From NCBI GenBank assembly GCA_903868145.1, contig CAIPTY010000060.1, positions 1 through 64,000 on the forward strand: a stretch of 64,000 nt of DNA, in the 5' to 3' direction. This stretch comes from an uncultured Desulfuromonadales bacterium (GTDB lineage Bacteria; Desulfobacterota; Desulfuromonadia; Geobacterales; Pseudopelobacteraceae). Positions 9,308 to 18,370 of the stretch are shown here, in pieces. The position numbers were made by a program, and so were the translations under genes. Below the pieces are notes generated by a model. The model did not search any database. It had not been told where the DNA came from and was given only the letters and a program-made list of their open reading frames with translations. Position 1 is the first letter of the stretch, and every line of letters begins with the position of its first letter.

Positions 9308-10345
9308 TTAAAATATGACCGTCTCAAAGATTTTTTTTGACGCCTTCCAACTCCAGTGGGTATCGTCGGCATAGAATATATCTTTTTCTCCCTTTAAGAG
9401 TTCCGCAATCAGGATCGCCTTGGTGTCGATGAAACGATAGCGTTTGGGCAACGTGCGCAACTCCTCGAAGAAGGTGCTCCGGGGGTACGGATTATTGACA
9501 ATGTAGTCGCTATAGAGGTTGAACTTGTCCACACAGGGCATGAACACCAGACTGATGCCCTTCCCCTCGAGTAGCCCCGCAAGCCGGTTGAGATTGTTGT
9601 TCAGCCCGCGAACCACATCAGGTGTTGGCAGATGTTTGTAACGCAAAAACAGTAGGGAGCCTGGATTACTCACACTAAAAAAGTCCCGGACAAGAGCGCG
9701 TCGATAGACGTTGCCAAAGGGGGCGCGGTCAGAGAGACGGTAGGCGATCCCATTGATGAGGAGCTTGATATTTCCGTTGTTGACGAATGACACATCGGGA
9801 AGCCTTATATATTCATCGATCATCTGGTAGTTTTTCAGCAGATTGCTGTCGATAAAAAAGGCTGCATCCAAGGGAGCAGCCATGTCGGAAGCCCCCTTCT
9901 CATCTATGCCAATCAGGATATAACGAGGCTTGATGCTGTCCAGGCGGCCGTTGTTACTGAGCAAGGCAACGGTAGTGAGCGGGTCAAGTTCGCGGTAGCG
10001 CGGGATGTTGAGAACCTCGACACCATTGATGCTGGCAATGTAGTCCTGATAGAACCGGTTCTTTCCACCCGCCCCTCCGTTGGAAAAGGAATCGCCGATG
10101 GTGAGCACATCGATCCTGCGACCGTCATAATTCCTGATATTAAGGTGCCGTCGCGGCAAATCCGTACTGTTTTTTCTGAAATCCTTGGAGCCGGGAATAT
10201 AGCCCGTCCTCGCCAGGTCGCCACCCTGGAAACGCGTATTTGTAAGCAGCACCTCGGTCCAGCGCTTCCAGACAAGATAATTCGCCCCTAGAAATGAGGA
10301 TAGAATAATTATAAAAATTATTGAGAAGCGGCGATAGAGCATCAA
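9308..10345 (-). CDS. AlgJ/AlgX-like SGNH acyltransferase, membrane-anchored
   Basis: 345 aa with an N-terminal membrane anchor (residues 6-24). The catalytic blocks of AlgJ/AlgX-type SGNH enzymes are present: TIGDSFSNGG near residue 83 with the serine nucleophile, and FYADDTHWSWKAS near residue 330 with the Asp/His pair. In alginate-type systems this protein works in the periplasm with the MBOAT protein to acylate a polysaccharide. It lies 8 nt after the MBOAT gene, so joint function is very likely. The acyl group and acceptor are unknown. Confidence 0.82.
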   Translation of the reverse strand: MMLYRRFSIIFIIILSSFLGANYLVWKRWTEVLLTNTRFQGGDLARTGYIPGSKDFRKNSTDLPRRHLNIRNYDGRRIDVLTIGDSFSNGGAGGKNRFYQDYIASINGVEVLNIPRYRELDPLTTVALLSNNGRLDSIKPRYILIGIDEKGASDMAAPLDAAFFIDSNLLKNYQMIDEYIRLPDVSFVNNGNIKLLINGIAYRLSDRAPFGNVYRRALVRDFFSVSNPGSLLFLRYKHLPTPDVVRGLNNNLNRLAGLLEGKGISLVFMPCVDKFNLYSDYIVNNPYPRSTFFEELRTLPKRYRFIDTKAILIAELLKGEKDIFYADDTHWSWKASKKIFETVIF

Positions 10346-10353
10346 ACAGGCAC

Positions 10354-11823
10354 CTAAAACTGGAAATAGAGAAACTCACTCACCTTGCCCATATCGAGAA
10401 GCGCCCAGAAGGCGATTAGCATGAGTATGCAGAGCCGTCCCCATGAGGGTTTGGCATTACTGACAATCTCCATGGAATTCTTCCAGAATACAACGATCAA
10501 GAGGGCGCAGACAGCCATGATCCAGGTCTGGTCGTTTCCCTTGATGGGGTCGAGCCAGCCGCCGAAGGAAATTCCCATATCCTTGAGAGCCTGTACCTTT
10601 GCCAAGGAGCGATGCAACATGACACCGTTCAGACCCGCCATCCCCTTTAGTACTGCCAACGCTCCTTCCAGCGATTTTGAGCGGAAGAACACGAAGGAAA
10701 CATTGACAAAGTTAAACGTGATCAGCCACCCCAACAGTGACGGCATCGGAAGTTTATTTTTTTTCCAGATATGATTGATGACCAGTCCCAAACCGTGCAT
10801 CCCGCCCCAGATTATGAAGTTCCATCCGGCGCCGTGCCAGAAACCGGAGATCAGCATGGCCAGAAAGATAGCCACCAGCGAACGGGTGAAGGTGATCCGG
10901 TCGAAGACCCGGAGGATCGGCGTGTAGAGATAGGTCGTAACGAAATTGGTTAATGATATATGCCAGCGCTTCCAGAAATCGATTATCCCGGTGGCCTTGT
11001 AGGGAGAGTTGAAGTTCACCGGCAGACTGATGAAACACATCCAGCCGATGCCCTCGGCCATGTCACAGAAGCCGCTGAAAACAAAGTAGAGTTGGAATGT
11101 GTAAGAAAGGCTGGCCAGCCAGGCCGGGATAAGCGTCAGCGGCTGGCTGGTATCGAAGCCCGCCGTGGCCCACACCGAAAAAGTGTCGGCTATGACCACC
11201 TTTTTGAAGAGCCCCAGAAAAAAGAGCGTGAGCCCCAGATAAAGATTCTTCCAGTTGAGCACACTGTTCCGCAGTCGCTCGAATTGCGGCATCATTTCGC
11301 TATGGTGAAGGATAGGGCCGGCCAGCAGATGGGGGAAAAAGGTTACGAACAGAGTGTAGGAGAGCAGGTTGCGCTCCTCAACCAATCCTTCGTAAGCGTC
11401 CACCAAAAATGCGATCTGGGTGATGGTAAAGAAACTGATCCCCAAAGGAAGCACGATTTTCAGGAACGGCAACTGGGTGCTCAGAAGAACGTTGGTGGTG
11501 CCGATGAAAAAGTCCATATACTTGAACCAGCAGAGCAGAGCGATGTTTGCTGCGATCCCGGTTATGAAGATGGCCTTGGGGGGTATCGGGCGCTTGCCGC
11601 CGCTCCCATACTCGGCCAGGAGCCCGCCGATGGTGTAGTTGAAAAGAATCGAGCCCAGGATCAGCGGCAGGTATTTGATATTCCACCAACTGTAGAAAAG
11701 CAGGGAAGCAAACAGCAGCCAGGATTTGGCAGCTATAGCTAGCCGTCTGCGTAACAGCGAAAAGTAGACCAGTAGCGAAATCGGCAGAAAGATGAAGATG
11801 AATTCCAGAGAGTTGAAGAGCAT
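10354..11823 (-). CDS. MBOAT family O-acyltransferase (AlgI/DltB-like)
   Basis: 489 aa polytopic membrane protein with about ten hydrophobic segments. Conserved MBOAT blocks are SFFTITQIAFLVDAYEG, FWKRWHISLTNF near residue 286, and SGFWHGAGWNF with the invariant histidine near residue 330. MBOAT proteins pass an acyl group across the membrane to a polymer or to an SGNH partner. Here the gene lies 14 nt after an acyl carrier protein gene and 8 nt before an AlgJ-like gene, so the carrier protein is the likely donor, as in the DltB-DltC pair. Confidence 0.92.
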   Translation of the reverse strand: MLFNSLEFIFIFLPISLLVYFSLLRRRLAIAAKSWLLFASLLFYSWWNIKYLPLILGSILFNYTIGGLLAEYGSGGKRPIPPKAIFITGIAANIALLCWFKYMDFFIGTTNVLLSTQLPFLKIVLPLGISFFTITQIAFLVDAYEGLVEERNLLSYTLFVTFFPHLLAGPILHHSEMMPQFERLRNSVLNWKNLYLGLTLFFLGLFKKVVIADTFSVWATAGFDTSQPLTLIPAWLASLSYTFQLYFVFSGFCDMAEGIGWMCFISLPVNFNSPYKATGIIDFWKRWHISLTNFVTTYLYTPILRVFDRITFTRSLVAIFLAMLISGFWHGAGWNFIIWGGMHGLGLVINHIWKKNKLPMPSLLGWLITFNFVNVSFVFFRSKSLEGALAVLKGMAGLNGVMLHRSLAKVQALKDMGISFGGWLDPIKGNDQTWIMAVCALLIVVFWKNSMEIVSNAKPSWGRLCILMLIAFWALLDMGKVSEFLYFQF

Positions 11824-11837
11824 CGGGCTTCTACTCG

Positions 11838-12074
11838 TTACGTACGTATCTTCGTGTTGATCATGTCCAGCATGTCCCCCACGTTCTTGAGCTTCTGCAG
11901 TTCTCCAAGCGCAAACCTGATCTTGAAGGCCTGCTCAACGGCCATGACCAGATTCATATGGGTCAGCGAATCCCAGTCATCAATGTCGTCGGCAGTCGAA
12001 GTTCTGGTGATGTCAATGCTGTTATCGTCAAACACCTGTCTGAAAATAGGATTGAGTTCTTCGATTGAAATCAT
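11838..12074 (-). CDS. Dedicated acyl carrier protein
   Basis: 78 aa, acidic, a four-helix PP-binding domain. The phosphopantetheine site is Ser36 in DDWDSLTHMN. It is not in a fatty-acid synthesis operon: it overlaps the upstream AMP-ligase gene by 4 nt (ATGA) and is followed by the MBOAT gene. This suggests a private carrier that is charged by the ligase and handed to the MBOAT protein. A 4'-phosphopantetheinyl transferase elsewhere in the genome would be needed for activation. Confidence 0.9.
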   Translation of the reverse strand: MISIEELNPIFRQVFDDNSIDITRTSTADDIDDWDSLTHMNLVMAVEQAFKIRFALGELQKLKNVGDMLDMINTKIRT

Positions 12075-13705
12075 AACGACTCCTCCAGGGTAGAAATATC
12101 TCCGGCATCCTGTCCAAGGTACCGTGCCTTGAGAACCCGCCGCATAATCTTTCCGCTCTTGTTTTTTGGCACTGTATCCACCGGAAACACCTGCTGTGGA
12201 ATGGCGATTGACGAGAGTCGGTTGGCGATGTGCAGACGAATTTTCAATTCCAGTTCCGGGGTGAACTCGAAGCCCGGATGAAAGCTGACAAAAGCCACCA
12301 CCTTCTCGAAAAGCAGCTCATCAGGTGCTCCGATCACACCTGATTCTGCCACCTCGGGCAACTCCAAAAGGGCGCTCTCAACCTCGAACGGGCTGACAAG
12401 ATGGCCCGAGGTATTGATGACGTCATCACTGCGCCCCAGAAACCAGTAGTAGCCATCAGCATCCCGCCAGGCCATGTCACCGGTATGATACCACCCGTCC
12501 CTGAACTTGCTGCTGTATGCCGTGTCGTTATTGAGATAGGTGCTGAACATTGAGTCCCAGCCGCTCCTGACGCAGAGGTTGCCATGCTCGCTATCCGGCA
12601 GGGGGGGGCCGTCATCCGCCAGAATACCCGGCTCGATCTCTTTCACCGGTTTTCCCATGGAACCAGGACGGATGGGGATTCCCGGACGGTTGGCGATCAT
12701 GATCGCACCGGTTTCGGTCTGGAACCAGGTATCATAGATATCTTTCCCCAGTGTATCTCGACCCCACACGATGACCTCCGGATTGAGCGGTTCACCAACA
12801 CTGAAGATGCTGCGCAAACGGGTCAGATCGATTTTTCTGAAGAGGTCGCAATCTTCACGCATCAACATGCGCAGAGCAGTGGGAGCCGTATACCAGGCCG
12901 TTACACCTTCGTTTTGTAGCAACTCGAACCAGTGCTGCGCTGAGTATCCGCCACCGAAATGCATCTGGCTTATCCCCAGACTCCAGGGTCCGATGATACC
13001 GTAGGAAGTGCCGGTGACCCACCCCTGATCGGCGGTACACCAGAAGAGGTCATCGGCTTTAAGCCCCAGCACTTCGCGCGTGGTGCGAGACTGCTGTAGA
13101 ACGCTTCGGTGGCGGTGCAGAACACCTTTCGGTTTTCCGGTGGAGCCTGATGTGTAATGAAGTACCGACGGGGTATCGGGCGTGGTTACAGGAACGACGT
13201 ATCCATCAGAGACAGCCGACATCAGATGATTCCAGCTCAGGACATTTGAGGAGATATCTTCATCCGCATCGGTCAGAATAACAACCTTGAGAGCAGGAAG
13301 CTGATCTCGAACACGTTCGATCTTGCGGTAGAGATTTTTTCGGGTTACCACCAGGCGCGCCCGGGAATCCGCCAGCCTGTCAACCAGGGCATCATCACCG
13401 AAATTGGAAAACAACGTGCCGACAATGCACTCTGCCTTGAGGCCTCCCAGAAAAGCGGTGAACTGCTCTGGTGCTTTGGGAAGAAAGGTAAAGATCACCT
13501 CCCCTTTTCCGACCCCCAGGCTGGCCAACACATTGGCGAAGCGATTTGAGAGGCGATCAAGATCCGCAAAGCTAAAGTCCTGGCGCTCAAAACGGGGCGA
13601 GACCCAGCGCATGGCAAGCTTCTCCCCCAGACCTGCCGTGCATTGACGACCGGTGCAGAGCCAACCGATATTGAACTGGCTATCCGTGATGATAATCTGC
13701 GACAT
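12071..13705 (-). CDS. AMP-forming acyl ligase (acetyl-CoA synthetase-like), charges the carrier protein
   Basis: 544 aa from ATG 13705, with GGGAG 10 nt upstream; a longer frame would lie inside the upstream GT9 gene. ANL-superfamily motifs are in order: P-loop YTSGSTGKPKG near residue 188, WFQTETG, YHTGDMAWRD, GRSDDVINTSGH near 425, and the C-terminal catalytic Lys in PKNKSGKIMRR near 516. The middle (CTADQGWVTGTSYG) resembles acetyl-CoA synthetase-type enzymes rather than the amino-acid-specific DltA. It probably adenylates a short acid and loads it on the adjacent carrier; the acid is not known. Confidence 0.85.
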   Translation of the reverse strand: MSQIIITDSQFNIGWLCTGRQCTAGLGEKLAMRWVSPRFERQDFSFADLDRLSNRFANVLASLGVGKGEVIFTFLPKAPEQFTAFLGGLKAECIVGTLFSNFGDDALVDRLADSRARLVVTRKNLYRKIERVRDQLPALKVVILTDADEDISSNVLSWNHLMSAVSDGYVVPVTTPDTPSVLHYTSGSTGKPKGVLHRHRSVLQQSRTTREVLGLKADDLFWCTADQGWVTGTSYGIIGPWSLGISQMHFGGGYSAQHWFELLQNEGVTAWYTAPTALRMLMREDCDLFRKIDLTRLRSIFSVGEPLNPEVIVWGRDTLGKDIYDTWFQTETGAIMIANRPGIPIRPGSMGKPVKEIEPGILADDGPPLPDSEHGNLCVRSGWDSMFSTYLNNDTAYSSKFRDGWYHTGDMAWRDADGYYWFLGRSDDVINTSGHLVSPFEVESALLELPEVAESGVIGAPDELLFEKVVAFVSFHPGFEFTPELELKIRLHIANRLSSIAIPQQVFPVDTVPKNKSGKIMRRVLKARYLGQDAGDISTLEESL

Positions 13706-14765
13706 TATCCATGAGCTCCCTGAAAATTTCGTCCGGACCGAGTTGCTCCAGACATTCCATTCTATCACGCCTGCTGATGGTACAGACTTCCCGATTGCAG
13801 GGAACACACTCCCAATCTTTTTGAACCACGGTCACATAGCCCAGGCGCTGGACGCCCTTGTTGGCTGCAAACGGTGAAGCATCCCGGCAGCCATTTGGCC
13901 AAGGAGCCCAATAACGGGTGAGAGTGGGGCCGAACAGGGCGATGGTCGGCACTTCAAGAGCAGCAGCGATATGTGTTGCCGCCGTATCGATGCCTACGTA
14001 GCCGATGCAGCCCGCCAGAGCTGCAGCAAACTGGTTAAGATCACAGGAAAATACTGCCACATTTTCAGGGGCACATACGAGTATCTCCTCCAGAAAGGCA
14101 TTGTCTTCAGCAGAGGGTGTTGCCGTGAAAACAGCCGTGCAGTTGGTGTGTTGATGGATCAGATATGCGAGCCTGCCCCAGTTCTCAGCAGGCCAGTACT
14201 TACAGCGCTTCAGACTGTAAGGGTGCAACAGAATGTATCGCTGCGCTGAAATAAAATTGTTCGCAAAGTCAACATCATTGTCATCGTAGCCCATCGACAC
14301 CCGTGGTGTTGGGATGGCACCGAGGCAGACAGCAAGAGTCGACATGGCGTGCACAACATGATTGCGGTCATCGCAGATACAGGTGGCGCCAAGCAGCATT
14401 CGTTTCCACCAGGACGCATTTCCCTGATATGAGAGGCCAACGGAATACTTTCCGGCAAATACTGCAGCAATAGTAGTCCTGTCCGAAGGGTAAGCTGCCA
14501 CTGCTACATCATAGCGCCGAAATAGCGGTATGAGTGCACCAAGATTGCTTCCCTGCCTGGGAACTGTGATGATGTTTCTAATGAGCTCGCTTTTTATGAT
14601 AGCCTTGTCTGTTCCCTGAAACACCAGATAATCTATGATGGCATCGGGGTAAGCCGTTTTGATGGCGAGAGCCAGCGGCGTCGTCATCAGGACATCACCG
14701 ATGTAGCGGAAGCAGACGATCAGAAACGACTGCACTTTGGTATTGCACCTGTTCTTGTTACTCAT
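13680..14765 (-). CDS. Family 9 glycosyltransferase (heptosyltransferase-like)
   Basis: 361 aa from ATG 14765, preferred over ATG 14780 because a GGAAG sits 8 nt upstream. The GT9 pattern is clear: FLIVCFRYIGDVLMTTPLAL at the N-terminus, LLHPYSLKRCKYWPAENW in the middle, and GYVGIDTAATHIAAAL with IALFGPT near the C-terminus. GT9 enzymes add heptose or hexose to the LPS inner core. The 3' end overlaps the AMP-ligase start by 26 nt and the 5' end overlaps the upstream GT2 gene by 8 nt. Confidence 0.87.
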   Translation of the reverse strand: MSNKNRCNTKVQSFLIVCFRYIGDVLMTTPLALAIKTAYPDAIIDYLVFQGTDKAIIKSELIRNIITVPRQGSNLGALIPLFRRYDVAVAAYPSDRTTIAAVFAGKYSVGLSYQGNASWWKRMLLGATCICDDRNHVVHAMSTLAVCLGAIPTPRVSMGYDDNDVDFANNFISAQRYILLHPYSLKRCKYWPAENWGRLAYLIHQHTNCTAVFTATPSAEDNAFLEEILVCAPENVAVFSCDLNQFAAALAGCIGYVGIDTAATHIAAALEVPTIALFGPTLTRYWAPWPNGCRDASPFAANKGVQRLGYVTVVQKDWECVPCNREVCTISRRDRMECLEQLGPDEIFRELMDNVADYHHG

Positions 14766-15594
14766 AACGCAGTCTTCCATCTATCCATTTTTCCATCAAG
14801 GTATGGCCGTAAATCGTCCGCTCCCGGAGACTATGGAATCTGTTCACAAGATTATCCCCGTTGCGGATCAAAGCCCGCTTCCACCATGGGAGCTTCCATT
14901 TGCGGTTAAAGTAGGCCTTGTTTTCAAGAGCATACGGCTTGACAACTCTGTCAGCCTTGATTGAGTTCTGCGTAACCGATCCAAAATGATGCATAAACGA
15001 ACTGCCAACGGTTCCCAGTTTAAAACCAGCCAGACCAGCTCTCAGAAACAGATCCTTGTCCTCGTACTGGCCGATGCGGAAATTTTCATCGAACACACCA
15101 ATAGTATCGAACACTCGCCGATGAGACATAAAACAGATACCGTTAACCCTGCCCCTGCGGACGACGGTACTCATTCGACCGGTCAGTTCACGAGCATAGC
15201 TTTCAACATCGTAGTTGTCCACACCTTCGCGGATAGCAGGGCTGAGCATCTGCAATCCCCAACGTGCGGCCGCTTCCAGCAGACCATCCAGCCAGCCGAT
15301 TGTCAGGATCACATCGTTATTCATGACGATGATCCACTCTCCGACGGCAGTCCTGACTCCCTGATTGCAGGCACCGGCAAAACCGAGATTTTCCTGATTG
15401 CGGATTATCGAGACACCGCTGAGAGTTGACAGATACTCGGAGGTGCCGTCGGAAGAGGAATTGTCGATCAGGATAATCTCGGTGTCGGCAGAAACGGTGG
15501 GACGGAGACTCTCCAGACAGATCCTGGTGTATGCAAGCTGGTTGTACAGCGGAATGACAATGCTGACCGGCAGCCTGTTCGCGGCATCGCTCAC
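14758..15594 (-). CDS. Family 2 glycosyltransferase (rhamnosyltransferase-like)
   Basis: 278 aa. GT-A features are VSIVIPLYNQLAYTRICLES, EIILIDNSSSDGTSEYL, and IIVMNNDVILTIGWLDGLL with the metal-binding Asp; GQYEDKDLFLRA is the ED motif. The pattern is that of WbbL/RfbN-like rhamnosyl- and related sugar transferases. It lies 11 nt after the fucosyltransferase-like gene in the same transcription unit. The donor sugar is not predictable by eye. Confidence 0.86.
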   Translation of the reverse strand: MSDAANRLPVSIVIPLYNQLAYTRICLESLRPTVSADTEIILIDNSSSDGTSEYLSTLSGVSIIRNQENLGFAGACNQGVRTAVGEWIIVMNNDVILTIGWLDGLLEAAARWGLQMLSPAIREGVDNYDVESYARELTGRMSTVVRRGRVNGICFMSHRRVFDTIGVFDENFRIGQYEDKDLFLRAGLAGFKLGTVGSSFMHHFGSVTQNSIKADRVVKPYALENKAYFNRKWKLPWWKRALIRNGDNLVNRFHSLRERTIYGHTLMEKWIDGRLRYE

Positions 15595-15605
15595 GGATTA
15601 CTCCA

Positions 15606-16538
15606 TCACAGCCAGCCGCACTGTGCCTGGGTGAGCACTATTCCATCCAGGTCCTGGCTGAGCGGGATCACATCGCTGCCGGTTCTCCCGGCTGCACGCC
15701 AGCGGGGTAATCGGCTGCCGTACAGTCTGGTGGCTCCCATCAGCGGGTTTTCTTCAGTGGCGCCAGGGAGCGGTACTATACACGTCGCCGGTACGCCGAG
15801 GACATTGGCTGCCCAGTGGGAATAACCGGAGATCGGTGTCGCCAGTACAAGCGGGCAGCAGGCCAGCGCGAAGAGATCGGCAACGGGATTGACCCTTGAA
15901 GCATGGTCGGTGCCCGAATTTTTGTAACCGTAAGGTGATTCGACCGACAGGGTTACCATATCGAAATTTTTTGTCAGCGCACTATGAGAATCCGGATCGC
16001 CGGTGCAGGAGAGGAAAAAACAGATGTCCTTGTTTGTGCGAACCAGAGCGGCCATCGTCTTTTCATACCACCAGACCGGTACAGCCGGCCATTCGTAGCC
16101 GTCGACACGGTAGATGGATGGGTCTATGACCTGGAAATCACCGTGGCGGATATGAACGCCCACCACCGGACGGTCGCCCAGCGATGCGAACGTACCTTGT
16201 ATCGAGGCGCAAAGGTGCTCCTTGAGGTGTATTCTGGCAGGTATCTCCCTGTATATCGAATCAAGCAGCTCAGATGGGCCATCCAGGGAACGGAGAAGGA
16301 TTTTTTTGTCCCGAAGCCCGTCAAACATCGCCCGGTCACAGTTCCTTACCCTTGTTGCGCCGATCTTGGTGATTACGTTCACTGAGCCGCGTCGAGTGTC
16401 GTCAACGGAGAATGAATCGAGTTCACGCCAGTCGAGAATAATGTCGTGGCCAAACGCTGCGCGGATGGCGAAAGCGAGCGGCAACGTTTCCAACCGGTTG
16501 GTAATACCAACGAATTCTTCAATATACAGTTTCGGCAT
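15606..16538 (-). CDS. Fucosyltransferase-like (GT11/GT23-type) glycosyltransferase
   Basis: 310 aa. It begins LYIEEFVGITNRLETLPLAF, a layout typical of NodZ/GT11-like proteins, where a glycine- and asparagine-containing loop follows strand 1. Near residue 129, VVGVHIRHGDFQV carries the H-x-R-x-D motif I of alpha-1,2/alpha-1,6 fucosyltransferases that binds GDP-fucose. The later segment ATPISGYSHWAANVLG is consistent with the acceptor-side motif. Whether the donor is really GDP-fucose is inferred only. It starts 2 nt after the stop of the upstream GT2 gene. Confidence 0.7.
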   Translation of the reverse strand: MPKLYIEEFVGITNRLETLPLAFAIRAAFGHDIILDWRELDSFSVDDTRRGSVNVITKIGATRVRNCDRAMFDGLRDKKILLRSLDGPSELLDSIYREIPARIHLKEHLCASIQGTFASLGDRPVVGVHIRHGDFQVIDPSIYRVDGYEWPAVPVWWYEKTMAALVRTNKDICFFLSCTGDPDSHSALTKNFDMVTLSVESPYGYKNSGTDHASRVNPVADLFALACCPLVLATPISGYSHWAANVLGVPATCIVPLPGATEENPLMGATRLYGSRLPRWRAAGRTGSDVIPLSQDLDGIVLTQAQCGWL

Positions 16539-16540
16539 GC

Positions 16541-17299
16541 TTACGATCCTTTGTGCAGAGAACGGGAAAGTTCAGCCAGTTTTGCGTATTTACTGAAGGT
16601 GTACTGTGCATAGAGCAGTGAAAGTACCATACCGTGCCAACCTTCCAGAAACCCTTTCCTGATAATGTACATCTTGACAAACGTCAAAAACGGCCTCACC
16701 AGCAGCGATCCAACTCCGGTCGTCCTGCCGGTGCTGAAAAGCTCCCGTGCCGACAGAGTAGAGTAGCGATCCATCCGGCACAGGTAATCGGATATGTCTA
16801 CATATGTAAAGTGCAGCAGATTGCCTTCCAGTGTGGCGAGCCGACCGTCATGTTCTAGCGCCTCATGCACCAGTCGCTCGCTGAAGGCGCAGATTCTGCG
16901 GTCATAAAGGCGCACGGTGAAATCCGGATACCAACCGCAGTGACGAATCCAGCGCTTCCCGAAATAGTTCTCTCTGGGCATTCGCGCAGCGGAAAAGGCG
17001 GTCGAATCAGCCGCATCGATGGAACGTCTCAGCAGCGGAGACACCCGTTCATCCGCATCAAGGTTGAGTATCCAATCGTTTTTTGCATGGCCGGCGGCTA
17101 TATTTTTCTGTTTTCCATAGCCTTGCCAGTCCTGATGATAGAAACGCACCTTGGGGTTGGCGCGGCATATTTCTTCCGTGCGGTCGGAGCTTCCCGAATC
17201 GACCACTATTATTTCATCAGCAAAATAGAGGCTTGCCAGACAGTCGCCAATATTTTTTTCTTCATTGTGGGTGATGATGGTGGCCGATATTTTCATCAT
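16541..17299 (-). CDS. GT2 LPS core glucosyltransferase (WaaE/KdtX-like)
   Basis: 252 aa from ATG 17299 (MMKISATIITHNEEKNIGD), where an AGGA lies about 6 nt upstream and the start overlaps the waaF stop as ATGATG. Motifs: ADEIIVVDSGSSDRTEEIC, WILNLDADERVSP, and the WaaE-type ENYFGKRWIRHCGWYPDF segment with RLYDRR. Members of this group add beta-1,4-glucose to core heptose or Kdo. A hydrophobic C-terminal segment (LVRPFLTFVKMYIIRKGF) suggests membrane association. Confidence 0.87.
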   Translation of the reverse strand: MMKISATIITHNEEKNIGDCLASLYFADEIIVVDSGSSDRTEEICRANPKVRFYHQDWQGYGKQKNIAAGHAKNDWILNLDADERVSPLLRRSIDAADSTAFSAARMPRENYFGKRWIRHCGWYPDFTVRLYDRRICAFSERLVHEALEHDGRLATLEGNLLHFTYVDISDYLCRMDRYSTLSARELFSTGRTTGVGSLLVRPFLTFVKMYIIRKGFLEGWHGMVLSLLYAQYTFSKYAKLAELSRSLHKGS

Positions 17300-18366
17300 C
17301 TTTTTTCCTGGATTCCTGGTGTCTCCATTAACCTGAACGCCGCCTGCACCACATCGTCCGCCGTGACCGCCGTCATGCACCGGTGATCGGTCGGGCACTC
17401 CCGTAACTTGCAGGGTGCACAATCCATATCCTTGCGCACGATAACCGCCCTCTCGGAATATGGCGAGGTGCCGGTGTGATCCGTTGAGCCGAAGATTGCC
17501 GCCAGCGGTACGCCAAAGGCAGCAGCAATGTGCATCGGCCCCGAATCATTGGTGATAAAAAAATTGCACCGCTTGATCAGCGCCATCAGTTGCCGGACGG
17601 TGGTTTTACCCGCCAGGTTTAGACAGTCAGAACCGAGCCGCTGTTCAATGTCGCCGGCGATATCCATTTCGCCCGGGCCGCCGAAGATAACTGTTTTTGC
17701 AGACCATTCCGATGCCAACCGCTGGGCAGCCTGCGCAAATCGGTCGGGATACCAGCGTTTGGCAGATCCGAATGCCGCACCGGGGTTGATGCCAATGATG
17801 AATTCATCGGCGCCCGCTCCCTGCTCCGCCAGCAACACGGCGGCCTCATGATCTTCAGCAGAGGTTACCGTGAGATGCGGAACCCGCGCCTGACCGGAGA
17901 TACCAAGGTGACGCACGAGATCACGGTAATAGTCGACCTCATGGCCGACCGGCCTCTGATGATCGGGACAATACCTCTCCGTCAGCATGAAACTGCGGCC
18001 ATCGCTTGATTTTCCAAACCTGAGCGGAATCCCGGCCATCCAGGGAATCAGTGCGGATTCAAAGGAGTTGGGGAGAATTATTGCCGCATCAAAATGCCGC
18101 TTCCGTAATTCCGCCGCCAGCCTGAACCTCCCGCGTATCCCTTTATGCAGGCCGTTACGGTCAAACGTGATGACCCGGTCGATCCAGCAGTGCGGGGAGA
18201 AGATCTGAGATACCAGCGGGTTGGCCAGCAGAGTTATCTCCGCCTGCGGAAACGACTCCCTGATGGCGCCGATTGCCGGAGTGCTCATTACCGCATCGCC
18301 AACCCAGTTGACAGAGCGAATCAGGATGCGATGGACGTTATTGTTGAGGCATTCAAGCCTGGTCAT
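17296..18366 (-). CDS. waaF: ADP-heptose:LPS heptosyltransferase II
   Basis: 356 aa, usual length. RILIRSVNWVGDAVMSTPAI is the classic WaaF N-terminus; IIGINPGAAFGSAKRWYPDRF and ITNDSGPMHIAAAFGVPLAAIFGSTDHTGTSP (read in parts) are the GT9 donor-binding blocks, and CAPCKLRECPTDHRCM is the terminal cysteine cluster of WaaF. It transfers the second L,D-heptose of the inner core in the cytoplasm. The start lies 4 nt after the lpxK stop; the end overlaps the WaaE-like gene. Confidence 0.93.
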   Translation of the reverse strand: MTRLECLNNNVHRILIRSVNWVGDAVMSTPAIGAIRESFPQAEITLLANPLVSQIFSPHCWIDRVITFDRNGLHKGIRGRFRLAAELRKRHFDAAIILPNSFESALIPWMAGIPLRFGKSSDGRSFMLTERYCPDHQRPVGHEVDYYRDLVRHLGISGQARVPHLTVTSAEDHEAAVLLAEQGAGADEFIIGINPGAAFGSAKRWYPDRFAQAAQRLASEWSAKTVIFGGPGEMDIAGDIEQRLGSDCLNLAGKTTVRQLMALIKRCNFFITNDSGPMHIAAAFGVPLAAIFGSTDHTGTSPYSERAVIVRKDMDCAPCKLRECPTDHRCMTAVTADDVVQAAFRLMETPGIQEKR

Positions 18367-18370
18367 ACTC

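Noticed and set aside
10960-11742. 260-codon open frame on the plus strand
   Set aside because: It lies wholly antisense to the MBOAT gene, is Gln/Glu/Arg-rich without any domain, and has no ribosome site; it mirrors the codon usage of the real gene.
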